Of a DNA stretch of 64,000 bases, positions 8,152 to 21,085 are shown piece after piece (positions within the stretch are counted from its first letter, which is position 1; each line of letters starts with the position of its first letter). Both the position numbers and the translations under genes were made by a program. Below the pieces are notes generated by a model, which saw only the letters and a list, made by a program, of their open reading frames with translations, was not told the DNA's origin and did no database searches. Source of the DNA: Georgenia ruanii (GTDB lineage Bacteria > Actinomycetota > Actinomycetes > Actinomycetales > Actinomycetaceae); contig NZ_VUKE01000020.1 of NCBI RefSeq assembly GCF_009193175.1, positions 1 through 64,000 on the forward strand, written 5' to 3'.

Positions 8152-9198
8152 ATGATCGACTTCCGTTACCACCTCGTCTCGCTCATCGCGGTGTTCCTGG
8201 CGCTCGCCGTCGGCATCGTGCTGGGCGCGGGACCCCTGCGCGACACCATCGGGGACACCCTGACGGGTCAGGTGCAGGACCTGCGCGCGGACCGTGAGCG
8301 GCTGCGCGGCGAGCTCGAGGCGACCGAGCTGGACGTCACCGAGCGCACCACCTACCTCGAGCAGTCCGCCGGGGTGCTGCTGGAGAACACCCTCACCGAC
8401 CAGCGGGTCACCGTGGTGACGCTGCCGGGCACCACCACCGACGACGTCAAGGCGGTCCGCGACCGGCTCGCCCAGGCCGGCGCCCAGGTGGACGGCGAGG
8501 TCGCCGTCACCGACGCGTGGACCGACCCGAACAACCGCTCCTTCCGGCAGACCTTCGCCGGTCAGCTGCTCGGCTACCTCCAGCCCGCGCCGGCCGCCGA
8601 CGCCTCCGCCGAGACCATCTTCGGCCTGGCGCTGGGGCACGCGCTGACCCGCAGCGCGGAGGACGGCGGCCGCACCGCCGACGCCTCGACCCTGATGGAC
8701 CTGCTGACCTCGGCGGACGCGCCGCTGGTCACCCTGACCGCCGAGCCCACCGCCCCGGCCGACGCGACCGTCCTCGTCGGCCCGCGGCCGACGACGCCGC
8801 CCGCTCCGGGCACGCCCAAGGAGCAGACCGACGCCGCCGCCGTCGTCCTGGACAGCTACGTGCGCCTGGCCGACGGGCTGGCCACGGCGGGCCCGTCCGT
8901 CACCGTCGGCGCCGCGGCCTCCGACCTCGACCTCGTCGCCGCGGTGCGCCACGACGGCGACGTCGCCCGGCGGGTGACCACCGTGGACTCCGTCGGCGAA
9001 ATCACCGCCGCGCTCTCGACGCCGCTGGCCACCGCCGTCGCCCTCTCCGGCGGGCACGACCACTACGGCTTCCAGTCCGGCGCCACCGAGCCGGTGCCAC
9101 CGCGCGTCGAGCTGCCCTCGCGCACGCCGGCCACCGCTGAGGCCCCGGCCGAGGCGCCCGCGGAGGACGAGGCGGCCGCCACGCAGGACGCTGCATGA
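8152..9198 (+). CDS. steB: SteB/MctB family envelope protein
   Basis: 348 residues. The N-terminal IDFRYHLVSLIAVFLALAVGIVLGAG stretch is a signal-anchor helix typical of the MctB family, followed by a coiled coil at about 40-75. The remainder is extracytoplasmic and ends in a Pro/Ala/Glu-rich tail. In mycobacteria the homologue (Rv1698, MctB) was linked to copper handling; in Corynebacterium it is SteB, the partner of SteA in activating cell-wall hydrolysis. Position directly after steA favours the SteB role. Its stop overlaps the next start by 4 bases. Confidence 0.85.
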   Translation: MIDFRYHLVSLIAVFLALAVGIVLGAGPLRDTIGDTLTGQVQDLRADRERLRGELEATELDVTERTTYLEQSAGVLLENTLTDQRVTVVTLPGTTTDDVKAVRDRLAQAGAQVDGEVAVTDAWTDPNNRSFRQTFAGQLLGYLQPAPAADASAETIFGLALGHALTRSAEDGGRTADASTLMDLLTSADAPLVTLTAEPTAPADATVLVGPRPTTPPAPGTPKEQTDAAAVVLDSYVRLADGLATAGPSVTVGAAASDLDLVAAVRHDGDVARRVTTVDSVGEITAALSTPLATAVALSGGHDHYGFQSGATEPVPPRVELPSRTPATAEAPAEAPAEDEAAATQDAA

Positions 9199-10055
9199 GC
9201 CGCCTGCTCGACTTGGCGGCGCCCGCCGCGCTGGGTGCCGCGGCCACCGCCGTGGCCCAGGCCGCCCTCGAGGCGCGGCCCCCCGGCGGGCGCGAGCGCT
9301 GGCGGCGCACGAACTTCGCCGGCCGGGACGTCACCCTGCTCGGCGGCGCGGCGGCCGGGATCGGCGCGACCGCGGCCCCGCTCCTCGCCGCGGTGGCCGG
9401 CGGGCACCCCCGGGTGGCCGCCGCGGCGGTCGCCGCCGGGGCGGGCGCCGCGTTCGGCGCCGTCGACGACCTCACCGAGGACACCACCGCCGCCGCCAAG
9501 GGGCTGCGTGGGCACCTCGGGGCGCTGCGCCGCGGCCGGCTGACCACCGGCGCGCTGAAGATCCTCGGCATCGGTGCCGGCGCGCTGGCAGCGTCCGCGT
9601 TGGCCACCCCGCGCCCGCGGCGGCCCGGCGCGCCGGGTGCGCGGGCCGCCGACGTCCTCGCCGGCGCGGCCCTGGTGGCCGGCACCGCGAACCTGCACAA
9701 CCTCTTCGACCTGCGCCCGGGCCGCTCCCTCAAGGTCGCCGCCGCGCTCAGCGCGCCGCTCGCCCTGGCCGCGCCCGCCGGCGCCCCCGGCACGCTGGCC
9801 GCCGCCGCCCTGGGCGTGGCCGGCGCCGCCCTGCCCGACGACCTCGCCGAGCGGGCCATGCTCGGCGACACCGGCGCCAACGCCGTCGGCGCCCTGGTCG
9901 GCACCGCCCTGGCCGCCCACCCCTCCCGCGCCGTGCGCGCGGGCGCGCTGGCCGGCGTCGTCGCCCTCACCCTGCTCAGCGAGAAGGTGAGCTTCTCCGC
10001 CGTCATCGAGGGCACGCCCGCGCTGCGGCGGCTGGACGCGCTCGGCCGGCGCTGA
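9195..10055 (+). CDS. MraY/WecA-like integral membrane glycosyl-phosphate transferase
   Basis: 286 residues, strongly hydrophobic and Ala-rich with several predicted membrane helices. Motifs of the polyprenyl-phosphate N-acetylhexosamine-1-phosphate transferase family are present in order: GAVDDLTED near residue 91, NLHNLFDLRPGRSLK near residue 168, and GDTGANAVGALVG near residue 224. The family transfers sugar phosphates to a lipid carrier. This short version is common between mctB and murJ in Micrococcales. Its substrate is unknown; cell-wall or teichoic-type glycan assembly is a reasonable guess from the neighbouring murJ and GT4 genes. Confidence 0.75.
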   Translation: MSRLLDLAAPAALGAAATAVAQAALEARPPGGRERWRRTNFAGRDVTLLGGAAAGIGATAAPLLAAVAGGHPRVAAAAVAAGAGAAFGAVDDLTEDTTAAAKGLRGHLGALRRGRLTTGALKILGIGAGALAASALATPRPRRPGAPGARAADVLAGAALVAGTANLHNLFDLRPGRSLKVAAALSAPLALAAPAGAPGTLAAAALGVAGAALPDDLAERAMLGDTGANAVGALVGTALAAHPSRAVRAGALAGVVALTLLSEKVSFSAVIEGTPALRRLDALGRR

Positions 10056-10058
10056 GGA

Positions 10059-11690
10059 ATGGACCGCCTGCGCTCCCTGCTCGGCGGCGTCCTCGGCGCC
10101 GCCGGTCTCATCGCCGTCGTCACCCTCGCCTCCCGGGCCGTGGGGTTCGTCCGCTGGCTGGTGCAGTCCTGGACCGTCGGGGCCTCCGGCGCCGGCACCG
10201 CCTACGAGACGGCGAACCGCATCCCCAACGTCCTGTTCGAGGTCGCCGCCGGCGGCGCGCTGGCCGGGGCGGTGGTGCCGCTGCTGGCCGTGCCGCTGGC
10301 CCGGCACCTGCGCCGTGACGTGGACCGCACCGCCTCGGCGCTGCTGGGCTGGGCGCTGCTGGTGCTCGTGCCGCTCGCCGCGGCGGTCGCCGCCGCGGCC
10401 GGCCCGCTGGCCGGGCTGCTGCTGCCCGGCCGCGACGTGGATCCGGCCCTGGTCGCCCTGACGACGACGTTCCTGCGAATCTTCGCCCTCCAGGTGCCGC
10501 TGTACGGCGTGGGCGTGGTGCTCTCCGGCGTGCTCCAGGCGCAGCGGCGGTTCTTCTGGCCGGCGTTCGCGCCCCTGCTGTCCTCCCTCGTCGTCGTCGC
10601 CAGCTACCTCGCCTTCGGGGCGCTGGCCGGCGGCCACCAGGACGACCCGGCCGCCCTGCCCGGCGCCGCCGTGGCCTGGCTGGCGTGGGGCACCACCGCC
10701 GGGGTGGCGGCGATGAGCCTGTGCCAGCTGCCCCCGGTGCTGCGCTCTGGCGTCCGGCTGCGCCCGGGGCTGCGGTTCCCGCCGGGCGTCGCGCGCCGGG
10801 CCGGGCGGCTCGCCGCCGCCGGCATCGGGGCCCTGCTCGCCCAGCAGCTCAGCGTCGTCGTCGTCCTCTACCTGGCCAACACCGCAGGCGAGGTGGGCAC
10901 CATCAACGTCTACGGCTACGCCCAGGCGGTGTACTTCCTGCCCTACGCCGTCCTGGCCGTCCCGGTCTCCACCGCGGTGTTCCCGCGGCTGGCCGAGCAC
11001 GCCGGCACCGGGGACCGACGCGCCTTCGCCGCGCTGGCGGCCGGGTCCACCCGCCTGGTGGTGGCCGTCGCCCTCCTCGGGGCCGCGCTGCTCGTGGCGG
11101 TCGCCCCGGCGGCCACCGCCGTGTTCTCGCTGCGTTTCCCGATGCCGGGGATGACGGCGGCGATCACCTGGTTCGCGCCGGGCATCGTCGGCTACGCGCT
11201 GATCTTCCACATCTCCCGGGCGCTGTACGCCGTGGACCGCGGCCGCGCGGCGGTGGCGGCGACGGCGAGCGGCTGGCTGGTGGTCTCGGTCGCGTCGTGG
11301 GCGCTGACCGCGCTGCTGGCGCCGGACGGCGGGGACGGGCCCGCCACCCTCACCGCGCTCGCGCTGGGCTCCTCGCTGGGGATGGTCGTGGCCGGCGTGC
11401 TGCTGCTCGCCGCCATGCGCCGGGCGGGCGGGCCGGGCACCCTCGGCGGGCTCGCGCGGACCGGGGTCGTCGTCGTCGCCGGCGCGGCGCTGGGCGCGCT
11501 GGCCGGCCGGTGGGTGGTCGACGCCCTGCTCGCCGCCGTGGGCGCGGGCCTGGCCGGGGCGGTGGTGGCCGCCGTGGCCGGGGCCGTGGTGGCGGCCGCG
11601 CCGGCCGCGGCGGCGGTGCTGCTGCTCGACCGCGGGACGGTGCGGGCCGGGGCGTGGTCGCAGGAGTCGGGGGCGGACTCGCGGCCGTGA
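10059..11690 (+). CDS. murJ: lipid II flippase MurJ
   Basis: 543 residues, polytopic membrane protein of the MOP superfamily. The N-terminal segment ASRAVGFVRWLVQSWTVG followed by YETANRIPNVLFEVAAGGALAGAVVPLL is the typical MurJ/MviN beginning. The length allows the usual 14 helices. MurJ moves lipid-linked peptidoglycan precursor across the membrane. No cytoplasmic pseudokinase domain of the mycobacterial MviN type is attached. It starts 3 bases after the MraY-like gene and probably shares its transcript. Confidence 0.9.
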   Translation: MDRLRSLLGGVLGAAGLIAVVTLASRAVGFVRWLVQSWTVGASGAGTAYETANRIPNVLFEVAAGGALAGAVVPLLAVPLARHLRRDVDRTASALLGWALLVLVPLAAAVAAAAGPLAGLLLPGRDVDPALVALTTTFLRIFALQVPLYGVGVVLSGVLQAQRRFFWPAFAPLLSSLVVVASYLAFGALAGGHQDDPAALPGAAVAWLAWGTTAGVAAMSLCQLPPVLRSGVRLRPGLRFPPGVARRAGRLAAAGIGALLAQQLSVVVVLYLANTAGEVGTINVYGYAQAVYFLPYAVLAVPVSTAVFPRLAEHAGTGDRRAFAALAAGSTRLVVAVALLGAALLVAVAPAATAVFSLRFPMPGMTAAITWFAPGIVGYALIFHISRALYAVDRGRAAVAATASGWLVVSVASWALTALLAPDGGDGPATLTALALGSSLGMVVAGVLLLAAMRRAGGPGTLGGLARTGVVVVAGAALGALAGRWVVDALLAAVGAGLAGAVVAAVAGAVVAAAPAAAAVLLLDRGTVRAGAWSQESGADSRP

Positions 11691-11758
11691 TGACGCCGGC
11701 CCGGGCGCGCCCGGACCCCGTGCGCGCCCGGCGCGTGAGTGCCCGGGACCGTGCGTGA

Positions 11759-15450
<3,692 letters not shown>

Positions 15451-15560
15451 CGGCGGCTGCTCCGGCGCCTGAGCTGGGACGCTGAACCGCCGTCGGCGGT
15501 GACGGGACGGGCGAGCGGTGCGCGTCGGCACGGCCCACGATGCGAAGCCCGACGGCGCGG

Positions 15561-16526
15561 TCAGGCGCGGCGCGTGTAGAACGCGCTGCAGGCGAACGTC
15601 ACGGCCACCGTGAGCAGGCCGGCGCCGAGCATGTGCAGGCCCACGAGGACCTCCGGCAGCCCGAGGAAGTGCTGGGTGTAGCCGATCACGCCCTCGACGA
15701 CGACGACGCCGAGCAGCCACGGCCACACCCGGCGCGCCCGGTCGAGGCGCGCGTCGTCGCGCCGGCGGCCCAGCAGCACCGCGCCGGCCACGACCGCGAC
15801 GACGAACAGCCACACCGATCCCGAGTGCATCCGCGTGATGGCCAGCGGGTCGAGGGCGTACCGCGAGGCCTCGTCGAGGTCACCGGAGTGCGGTCCGGAG
15901 CCGGTGACCACGGTGCCGAGCGCGACGACGACCGCGGCGAGCCCCGCCAGGACCCACGGCAACGCCCGCAGCCGCCCGTCGGCGAGCCGGACGACGGGAC
16001 CGTCGCCCTGGCGCAGCCGCACGAGCACGTAGGTGGACACGGCCACGAGAGCCAGCGAGATGAGCATGTGGGAGCCGACGATGGCCGGGTGCAGGTCGAC
16101 CCAGACGGTCACCCCGCCCACGACCGCCTGCAGGGCGATGCCGGCGAGTGGCAGCCAGGCCAGCCGCCTGAGCGCCGGGGGCCGCGAGGCGGTGGGCTCG
16201 CGGCGGTAGACCGCCCACAGAAGCGCCACCGCGATGACGCTGAGCACCCCGGTGAGGGTGCGGTTCCCGAACTCGATGTACGGGTGGATCGAGGTCGCCT
16301 CGTGGAAGACGGGCGTGAAGGAGCCCGGCTCGCACATCGGCCAGGACGAGCAGCCCAGCCCCGAGCCGGTCAGTCGCACCGCGCCGCCGGTGACGATGAT
16401 GCCGATCTGCGCGACGAGGTTCGCCACGGCCAGGACCCACGTCAGGCGGTCGACCCGGCCGGCGGCGGGGGTGCGGGTGGCCCCGGCGGCGTCGTCGGGC
16501 CGGCGGGGACGGATCGCGGTGCTCAC
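15561..16526 (-). CDS. ctaA: heme A synthase (COX15/CtaA family)
   Basis: 321 residues, polytopic membrane protein. It oxidises heme O to heme A for aa3-type cytochrome oxidase. The first extracytoplasmic loop has the type-A CtaA cysteine pair (GLGCSSWPMC, Cys59 and Cys65), and the heme-binding stretch IHPYIEFGNRTLTG follows, with further conserved histidines in later helices. It is transcribed away from the Nudix gene. In M. tuberculosis the homologue likewise lies next to the ABC pair and sufR (Rv1456c-Rv1460). Confidence 0.92.
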   Translation of the reverse strand: MSTAIRPRRPDDAAGATRTPAAGRVDRLTWVLAVANLVAQIGIIVTGGAVRLTGSGLGCSSWPMCEPGSFTPVFHEATSIHPYIEFGNRTLTGVLSVIAVALLWAVYRREPTASRPPALRRLAWLPLAGIALQAVVGGVTVWVDLHPAIVGSHMLISLALVAVSTYVLVRLRQGDGPVVRLADGRLRALPWVLAGLAAVVVALGTVVTGSGPHSGDLDEASRYALDPLAITRMHSGSVWLFVVAVVAGAVLLGRRRDDARLDRARRVWPWLLGVVVVEGVIGYTQHFLGLPEVLVGLHMLGAGLLTVAVTFACSAFYTRRA

Positions 16527-16647
16527 CGCACCAGGGTACGTGGACCGCGGTGGGCGTCAGGGCCGCGGGAGGCGGCCCGGGCGGGGTACGGGCGTGGGGC
16601 TGCTCACGCCGGGGCGCGCCGGGAGCCGGCACGCCGCGCCCGCGGGT

Positions 16648-17451
16648 TCAGTCCCACCGGAAGTACCGGGCGGCGAGCCAGGAGCCGGCCGCCGTCCACA
16701 CCGCGAGCACGGCGAGGGCCGCGAGGTCGAGTCGCCCGGTGGTGGCCAGCAGGCGCAGCCCCTCGCCCAGTGCGCCGCAGGGGAGGAGGACGACCACCTG
16801 GGCGAGCGGGGCCGGCAGGGTGTCCACGGGCAGCAGCAGCCCGCCGCCGCCGGCCATGAGCACCCACAGCAGGTTCGCGACGGCGAGCACCGCCTCGGGT
16901 CGCAGCGTCCCGCCGATCAGCAGCGCCAACGAGACGAACACGGCGGCCCCGAGCAGCACGAACAGCGCCCCGCCGGCCAGCGCGGCGACGCCGAAGCCCT
17001 CACCGCGCCAGCCCAGCACGGCGGCGACGAGCAGCAGCACCACGGCCTGGACGGCCAGCACGCACACCACCGCGCCGAGCTTGCCGGCGAGCAGGCCCCG
17101 CCGGCCCAGCGGCGTCGTCGCGAGCATGCGCAGCACGCCCCAGCGCCGGTCGAACGCCACGGCGATCGCCTGGGAGGTGAACGCGGTGGAGGCCACGGCC
17201 AGGGCGAGGACCCCCGCCAGCGCGGCGGGCGCGCGCGTCGCGCCGGGCAGCGGCACGAGATCGGTGCGCACGAGCACCACCAGCGCGATCACCGGGAGGA
17301 TGAACGTGAGCAGCAGCTGCTCGCCGTTGCGCAGCACCGCGGCGGTCTCGAACCGGGTCTGGGCGAGCACCCGGCGGGCGCGGGTCCCCGCGTCGGCCCG
17401 GGGGACGCCGTCGACCGCGAGGCTCTGGGCGGTCATGTCCTGCTCCTTCAC
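16648..17451 (-). CDS. ABC-2 type transporter permease
   Basis: 267 residues with about six hydrophobic segments, starting MKEQDMTAQSLAVDGVP and with the cytoplasmic RRWGVLRMLATTPLGRRGLL element typical of ABC-2 permeases. Its start overlaps the stop of the upstream ATPase gene, so they form one exporter. The pair corresponds to Rv1457c/Rv1458c, described as a possible antibiotic-type exporter. The real substrate is unknown; the position between ctaA and suf suggests a heme- or iron-linked need, but that is inference. Confidence 0.85.
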   Translation of the reverse strand: MKEQDMTAQSLAVDGVPRADAGTRARRVLAQTRFETAAVLRNGEQLLLTFILPVIALVVLVRTDLVPLPGATRAPAALAGVLALAVASTAFTSQAIAVAFDRRWGVLRMLATTPLGRRGLLAGKLGAVVCVLAVQAVVLLLVAAVLGWRGEGFGVAALAGGALFVLLGAAVFVSLALLIGGTLRPEAVLAVANLLWVLMAGGGGLLLPVDTLPAPLAQVVVLLPCGALGEGLRLLATTGRLDLAALAVLAVWTAAGSWLAARYFRWD

Positions 17452-18479
17452 GCGCTCGTCCCCTCGCGCAGCGCCCGGCCGGTGAGGTCGAGGAAGGTGT
17501 CCTCCAGGGTCCGGCGGTGGACGGCGACGTGCGCGCCGGGGTGGCCGGCCTCGGCCACCGCGGTGGACACGGCGGCCAGGGTGCCGGCGTCGACGTCGCC
17601 GTCGGGGGTCACCTCCACGGCGTCGGCGACGGCGTGGACCCCGAGATCGGCGCGCTCGGCGCGGGCCAGCGCGGCGCTCAGCGCGGCGGCGAGCCCGGCG
17701 ACCTCAGCGGCCGGGGCCCCGTCGAGGCCGATACGCACCCGGACGCCGTCGGTCAGCTGGGCCGGGGTGCCCTCGGCGATGACCTGGCCGCGGTCGATGA
17801 TGACCACGTGGTCGGCCAGCTCCTCGGCCTCGGTCATGAGGTGGGTGGTGAGCACGAGGGACGTGCCGCCGGCGCGCAGCTCGCGCAGCAGGTCCCACAC
17901 CGCCAGCCGGGACTGCGGGTCCAGCCCGGCGGAGGGCTCGTCGAGGAAGACCAGCTCGGGGCGCCCGACGATCGCCCCGGCCAGCGCCAGGCGCTGGCGC
18001 TGGCCGCCGGAGAGCCGGCGCACGGAGGTGCGGGCGACCTCGGCGAGGCCCAGCCGCTCGAGCAGGGCGGCCGGGTCCAGCGGGTCGGCGTGGAGCCGGG
18101 CGAGGTGGGCGAGGACGGCGCCGGCCTTCGGGGCCATCGGCAGCCCGCCGTCCTGCAGCATCACGCCGACGCGCTCGCGCAGCGGCGCGTCGGACCCGCG
18201 CGCGGCGCGGTCGCGGCCGAGCACCTCGATGGTGCCGGCGTCGGGGCGGCGCAGCCCCTCGCAGCACTCGATGGTCGTCGTCTTGCCAGCGCCGTTCGGC
18301 CCCAGCACCGCGGTCAGCCGGCCCCGCTCGGCGGTGAGGGAGAGGCCCCGGACCACCTCGCGGCCCCCGTAGGACTTGCGCAGCCCGCGCACCGCCAGGG
18401 CGGGCGCGGCCGGCGCGGGCGAGGAGCCGGGGGACGCCGACGGCGGCCCGGAGAGGTCGGGGCGAGAGGGCGCACGCAC
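17448..18479 (-). CDS. ABC transporter ATP-binding protein
   Basis: 343 residues from the GTG at 18479. Walker A is GPNGAGKTTT, signature LSGGQRQRLALAG, Walker B LVFLDEPSAGLDP and H-loop LTTHLM. Single NBD of the DrrA/ABC-2 class, partner of the permease at 16648. The open frame continues to 18641, but that stretch merely translates the 25-bp tandem repeats; a TACGCT hexamer (18491-18486) sits 6 bases before GTG 18479, indicating a leaderless mRNA. The first ~30 residues are a Pro/Ser/Ala-rich lead. Confidence 0.88.
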   Translation of the reverse strand: MRAPSRPDLSGPPSASPGSSPAPAAPALAVRGLRKSYGGREVVRGLSLTAERGRLTAVLGPNGAGKTTTIECCEGLRRPDAGTIEVLGRDRAARGSDAPLRERVGVMLQDGGLPMAPKAGAVLAHLARLHADPLDPAALLERLGLAEVARTSVRRLSGGQRQRLALAGAIVGRPELVFLDEPSAGLDPQSRLAVWDLLRELRAGGTSLVLTTHLMTEAEELADHVVIIDRGQVIAEGTPAQLTDGVRVRIGLDGAPAAEVAGLAAALSAALARAERADLGVHAVADAVEVTPDGDVDAGTLAAVSTAVAEAGHPGAHVAVHRRTLEDTFLDLTGRALREGTSA

Positions 18480-18491
18480 CCGCACAGCGTA
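18477..18491 (-). promoter_or_regulatory. -10 hexamer with leaderless start for the ABC exporter
   Basis: On the minus strand TACGCT (18491-18486) is followed after 6 bases by GTG (18479-18477), the arrangement of actinobacterial leaderless genes. A second GTG directly abuts the hexamer (18485) and is less likely to be used. Confidence 0.55.
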
Positions 18492-18548
18492 GACACGCGC
18501 GCGGCGACGCCGGGCATCGGGCGTGGGGGAGTGGGGCGCGTCACAGTG

Positions 18549-18690
18549 CGCCGGGACGCCGTCGACCGGGAGGCGCCGGGACGCCGTCGGCCACGAGGCG
18601 CCGGGACGCCGTCGACCAGGAGGCGCCGGGACGCCGTCCACCTCGAAGCGCCGGACGCCGTCGTCCAGGAGGCGCGATCCCGCCGTCCGC
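18549..18690. repeat. 25-bp tandem repeat between ABC exporter and sufR
   Basis: Four 25-bp units (CGCCGGGACGCCGTCGACCA plus GGAGG-like ends) at 18549, 18574, 18599 and 18624, a 24-bp fifth unit at 18649, then a decayed partial copy. Each unit contains the nearly self-complementary GACGCCGTC. The array lies upstream of both divergent operons. It may be a stack of protein-binding sites or simply an expanded non-coding satellite. Confidence 0.85.
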
Positions 18691-18710
18691 CCCGGTGCCC
18701 GGTCTCACAG

Positions 18711-18729
18711 CCAGGTGAGGCTGACCTTC
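18711..18729. promoter_or_regulatory. DtxR/IdeR-like iron box upstream of suf operon
   Basis: CCAGGTGAGGCTGACCTTC matches 13 of 19 positions of the actinobacterial DtxR/IdeR consensus (TTAGGTTAGGCTAACCTAA), including the AGGT...AGGCT...ACCT core. It lies ~130 bases upstream of the sufR start. An AT-rich patch follows at 18741-18769 with a partly symmetrical AACAACAATGTTTTC (18751-18765), which could be the SufR site or the promoter, with TCTAAT at 18764-18769 as a -10 candidate. Iron control of the operon is inferred. Confidence 0.5.
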
Positions 18730-18857
18730 CTTGCGGGGAACGATTTTGGGAACAACAATGTTTTCTAATCGTGCCGGGCGGAGCGTGCCCGGTGCAGGCG
18801 GGCCCCGGCCCGCACGGAAGGCCTGCGGGCACGCGGAACGGACGAGGGGAGACGCAC

Positions 18858-19631
18858 GTGACCACGCCCGGCCAGCCCACGGCGCCCCGTCGCGGCACGT
18901 CCACGGACGAGGCCGGCACGCGCGAGCGGGTGCTCGAGCTCATCGTCGAGCGCGGCCCGGTGCCGGCGGCGACCCTGGCACGGGTCCTCGACCTGACCCC
19001 GGCCGCGGTGCGCCGTCACACCACGCACCTCGAGGAGCTCGGCCAGATCCGCGTGCACGAGCCCACCGGCACCGGTCAGCGCGGCCGCGGTCGCCCGGCG
19101 CGGCACTACGTGGCCACCGACGCGGGCCGGTCGGTGCTCTCGGACGCCTACTCCGACCTGGCCACCCAGGCCTTGCAGTTCCTGCGGGACGTCGCCGGCG
19201 AGGGCGCCCTCGACGCCTTTGTCGACGCCCGCGTCGGCGAGCTGGAGCGGCGCTACGCCCCGCTGCTCGAGCAGGCCGGCCCGGTCCCTGCGGCACGCGC
19301 GCACGCCCTCGCCGCCGCCCTGACGGCGGACGGGTACGCGGCCACCACCCGCGCCGTCGGCCCCAAGGGCTTCGCCCTGCAGCTGTGCCAGGGCCACTGC
19401 CCCGTGCAAGACGTGGCGCAGGCCTTCCCCCAGCTGTGCGAGGCTGAGACCCAGGCGTTCTCCCGCCTGCTCGGCGTGCACGTGCAGCGCCTCGCCACCC
19501 TCGCCGGCGGCGGGCACGTGTGCACCACCCACGTGCCCCTCTCCGCGGTCCCCACCCCGCTCACCACGCGTGACGCCGGGGCCGCCCGTTCCCGGACCAA
19601 GTCGCCCAGCGGCGTCACGGAAGGAAACTGA
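18858..19631 (+). CDS. sufR: Fe-S cluster-sensing repressor SufR
   Basis: 257 residues, GTG start with GAGGGGAGA upstream. The N-terminal winged helix ([32 protein letters not shown]) spans about 23-90. Four C-terminal cysteines are well placed to hold an Fe-S cluster: Cys177, Cys181 (LCQGHCP), Cys194 and Cys222 (HVCTTH). SufR represses the suf operon when cluster supply is adequate. It is the first gene of the operon and its TGA overlaps the sufB ATG by one base, so it should autoregulate. The C-terminal ~35 residues are a basic/Ser-rich tail. Confidence 0.92.
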   Translation: MTTPGQPTAPRRGTSTDEAGTRERVLELIVERGPVPAATLARVLDLTPAAVRRHTTHLEELGQIRVHEPTGTGQRGRGRPARHYVATDAGRSVLSDAYSDLATQALQFLRDVAGEGALDAFVDARVGELERRYAPLLEQAGPVPAARAHALAAALTADGYAATTRAVGPKGFALQLCQGHCPVQDVAQAFPQLCEAETQAFSRLLGVHVQRLATLAGGGHVCTTHVPLSAVPTPLTTRDAGAARSRTKSPSGVTEGN

Positions 19632-21085
19632 TGACAAGTCCCACCCAGCAGGAGGTCACGGTGCCCGACGCGTCGATGACCGAGGACGAGAAGATCATTG
19701 CCTCGATCGGCAGCTACGCCTACGGCTGGTCCGATGCCGACGACGCGGGCGCCAACGCCCGGCGTGGTCTGGACGAGGACGTCGTTCGCAACATCTCGGC
19801 CCTGAAGCACGAGCCGGAGTGGATGCTCAAGCGCCGGCTCAAGGCGCTGAAGCTCTTCGACAAGAAGCCCATGCCCGGCTGGGGCGCGGACCTGTCGGAC
19901 ATCGACTTCGACAACATCAAGTACTTCGTCCGGTCCACCGAGAAGCAGGCCACCAGCTGGGAGGACCTGCCCGAGGACATCAAGAACACCTACGACCGCC
20001 TGGGCATCCCGGAGGCCGAGAAGCAGCGCCTGGTTGCCGGCGTCGCCGCCCAGTACGAGTCCGAGGTGGTCTACCACCAGATCCGTGAGGACCTCGAGGC
20101 CCAGGGCGTCATCTTCCTCGACACCGACACGGGCCTGAAGGAGCACCCGGAGATCTTCGAGGAGTACTTCGGCTCGGTCATCCCCGCCGGGGACAACAAG
20201 TTCGCCTCGCTCAACACCGCGGTGTGGTCCGGCGGCTCCTTCGTCTACGTCCCCAAGGGCGTCCACGTCGAGATCCCGCTGCAGGCCTACTTCCGCATCA
20301 ACACCGAGAACATGGGCCAGTTCGAGCGGACGCTGATCATCGCCGACGAGGGCTCCTACGTGCACTACGTCGAGGGCTGCACCGCCCCGATCTACCAGTC
20401 CGACTCGCTGCACTCGGCGGTCGTGGAGATCATCGTCAAGAAGGACGCCCGCGTCCGGTACACGACGATCCAGAACTGGTCGAACAACGTGTACAACCTG
20501 GTGACCAAGCGCGCCACGGTCGAGACCGGCGGCACCATGGAGTGGATCGACGGCAACATCGGCTCCAAGGTCACCATGAAGTACCCGGCCGTGTACCTCA
20601 TGGGCGAGCACGCCCGCGGCGAGACCCTGTCGATCGCCTTCGCCGGCGAGGGGCAGCACCAGGACACCGGCTCGAAGATGGTGCACCTGGCCCCGCACAC
20701 GTCGTCCTCGATCGTGTCGAAGTCCGTGGCCCGCTCCGGCGGCCGCGCCTCCTACCGCGGCCTGGTGCAGGTCCTCGAGGGCGCCGCGCACTCGAAGTCC
20801 AACGTGCTGTGCGACGCGCTGCTGGTGGACCAGATCTCCCGGTCCGACACCTACCCCTACGTGGACGTCCGCGTCGACGACGTCGAGATGGGCCACGAGG
20901 CCACCGTCTCGAAGGTGAGCGAGGACCAGCTCTTCTACCTCATGTCCCGCGGGATGCCCGAGACCGAGGCCATGGCGATGATCGTGCGCGGCTTCGTCGA
21001 GCCCATCGCGCGCGAGCTGCCGATGGAGTACGCCCTCGAGCTCAACCGCCTGATCGAGCTGCAGATGGAAGGATCCGTCGGCTGA
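19631..21085 (+). CDS. sufB: Fe-S cluster assembly scaffold subunit SufB
   Basis: 484 residues. Part of the SufBC2D scaffold on which Fe-S clusters are built. Conserved features include the N-terminal [19 protein letters not shown], the [21 protein letters not shown] segment and the C-terminal [16 protein letters not shown] with [22 protein letters not shown]. The beta-helix core includes YVEGCTAP and [13 protein letters not shown], carrying conserved cysteines. Overlaps sufR and sufD by one base each, giving tight coupling. Confidence 0.96.
   Translation: MTSPTQQEVTVPDASMTEDEKIIASIGSYAYGWSDADDAGANARRGLDEDVVRNISALKHEPEWMLKRRLKALKLFDKKPMPGWGADLSDIDFDNIKYFVRSTEKQATSWEDLPEDIKNTYDRLGIPEAEKQRLVAGVAAQYESEVVYHQIREDLEAQGVIFLDTDTGLKEHPEIFEEYFGSVIPAGDNKFASLNTAVWSGGSFVYVPKGVHVEIPLQAYFRINTENMGQFERTLIIADEGSYVHYVEGCTAPIYQSDSLHSAVVEIIVKKDARVRYTTIQNWSNNVYNLVTKRATVETGGTMEWIDGNIGSKVTMKYPAVYLMGEHARGETLSIAFAGEGQHQDTGSKMVHLAPHTSSSIVSKSVARSGGRASYRGLVQVLEGAAHSKSNVLCDALLVDQISRSDTYPYVDVRVDDVEMGHEATVSKVSEDQLFYLMSRGMPETEAMAMIVRGFVEPIARELPMEYALELNRLIELQMEGSVG

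Noticed and set aside
15486-15500. Terminator after the Nudix gene (ACCGCC-GTC-GGCGGT)
   Set aside because: Only a 6-bp stem with no T-tract; such short GC palindromes are expected by chance here.
18480-18641. N-terminal extension of the ABC ATPase
   Set aside because: It only translates the 25-bp tandem repeats and lies upstream of the likely -10 hexamer.
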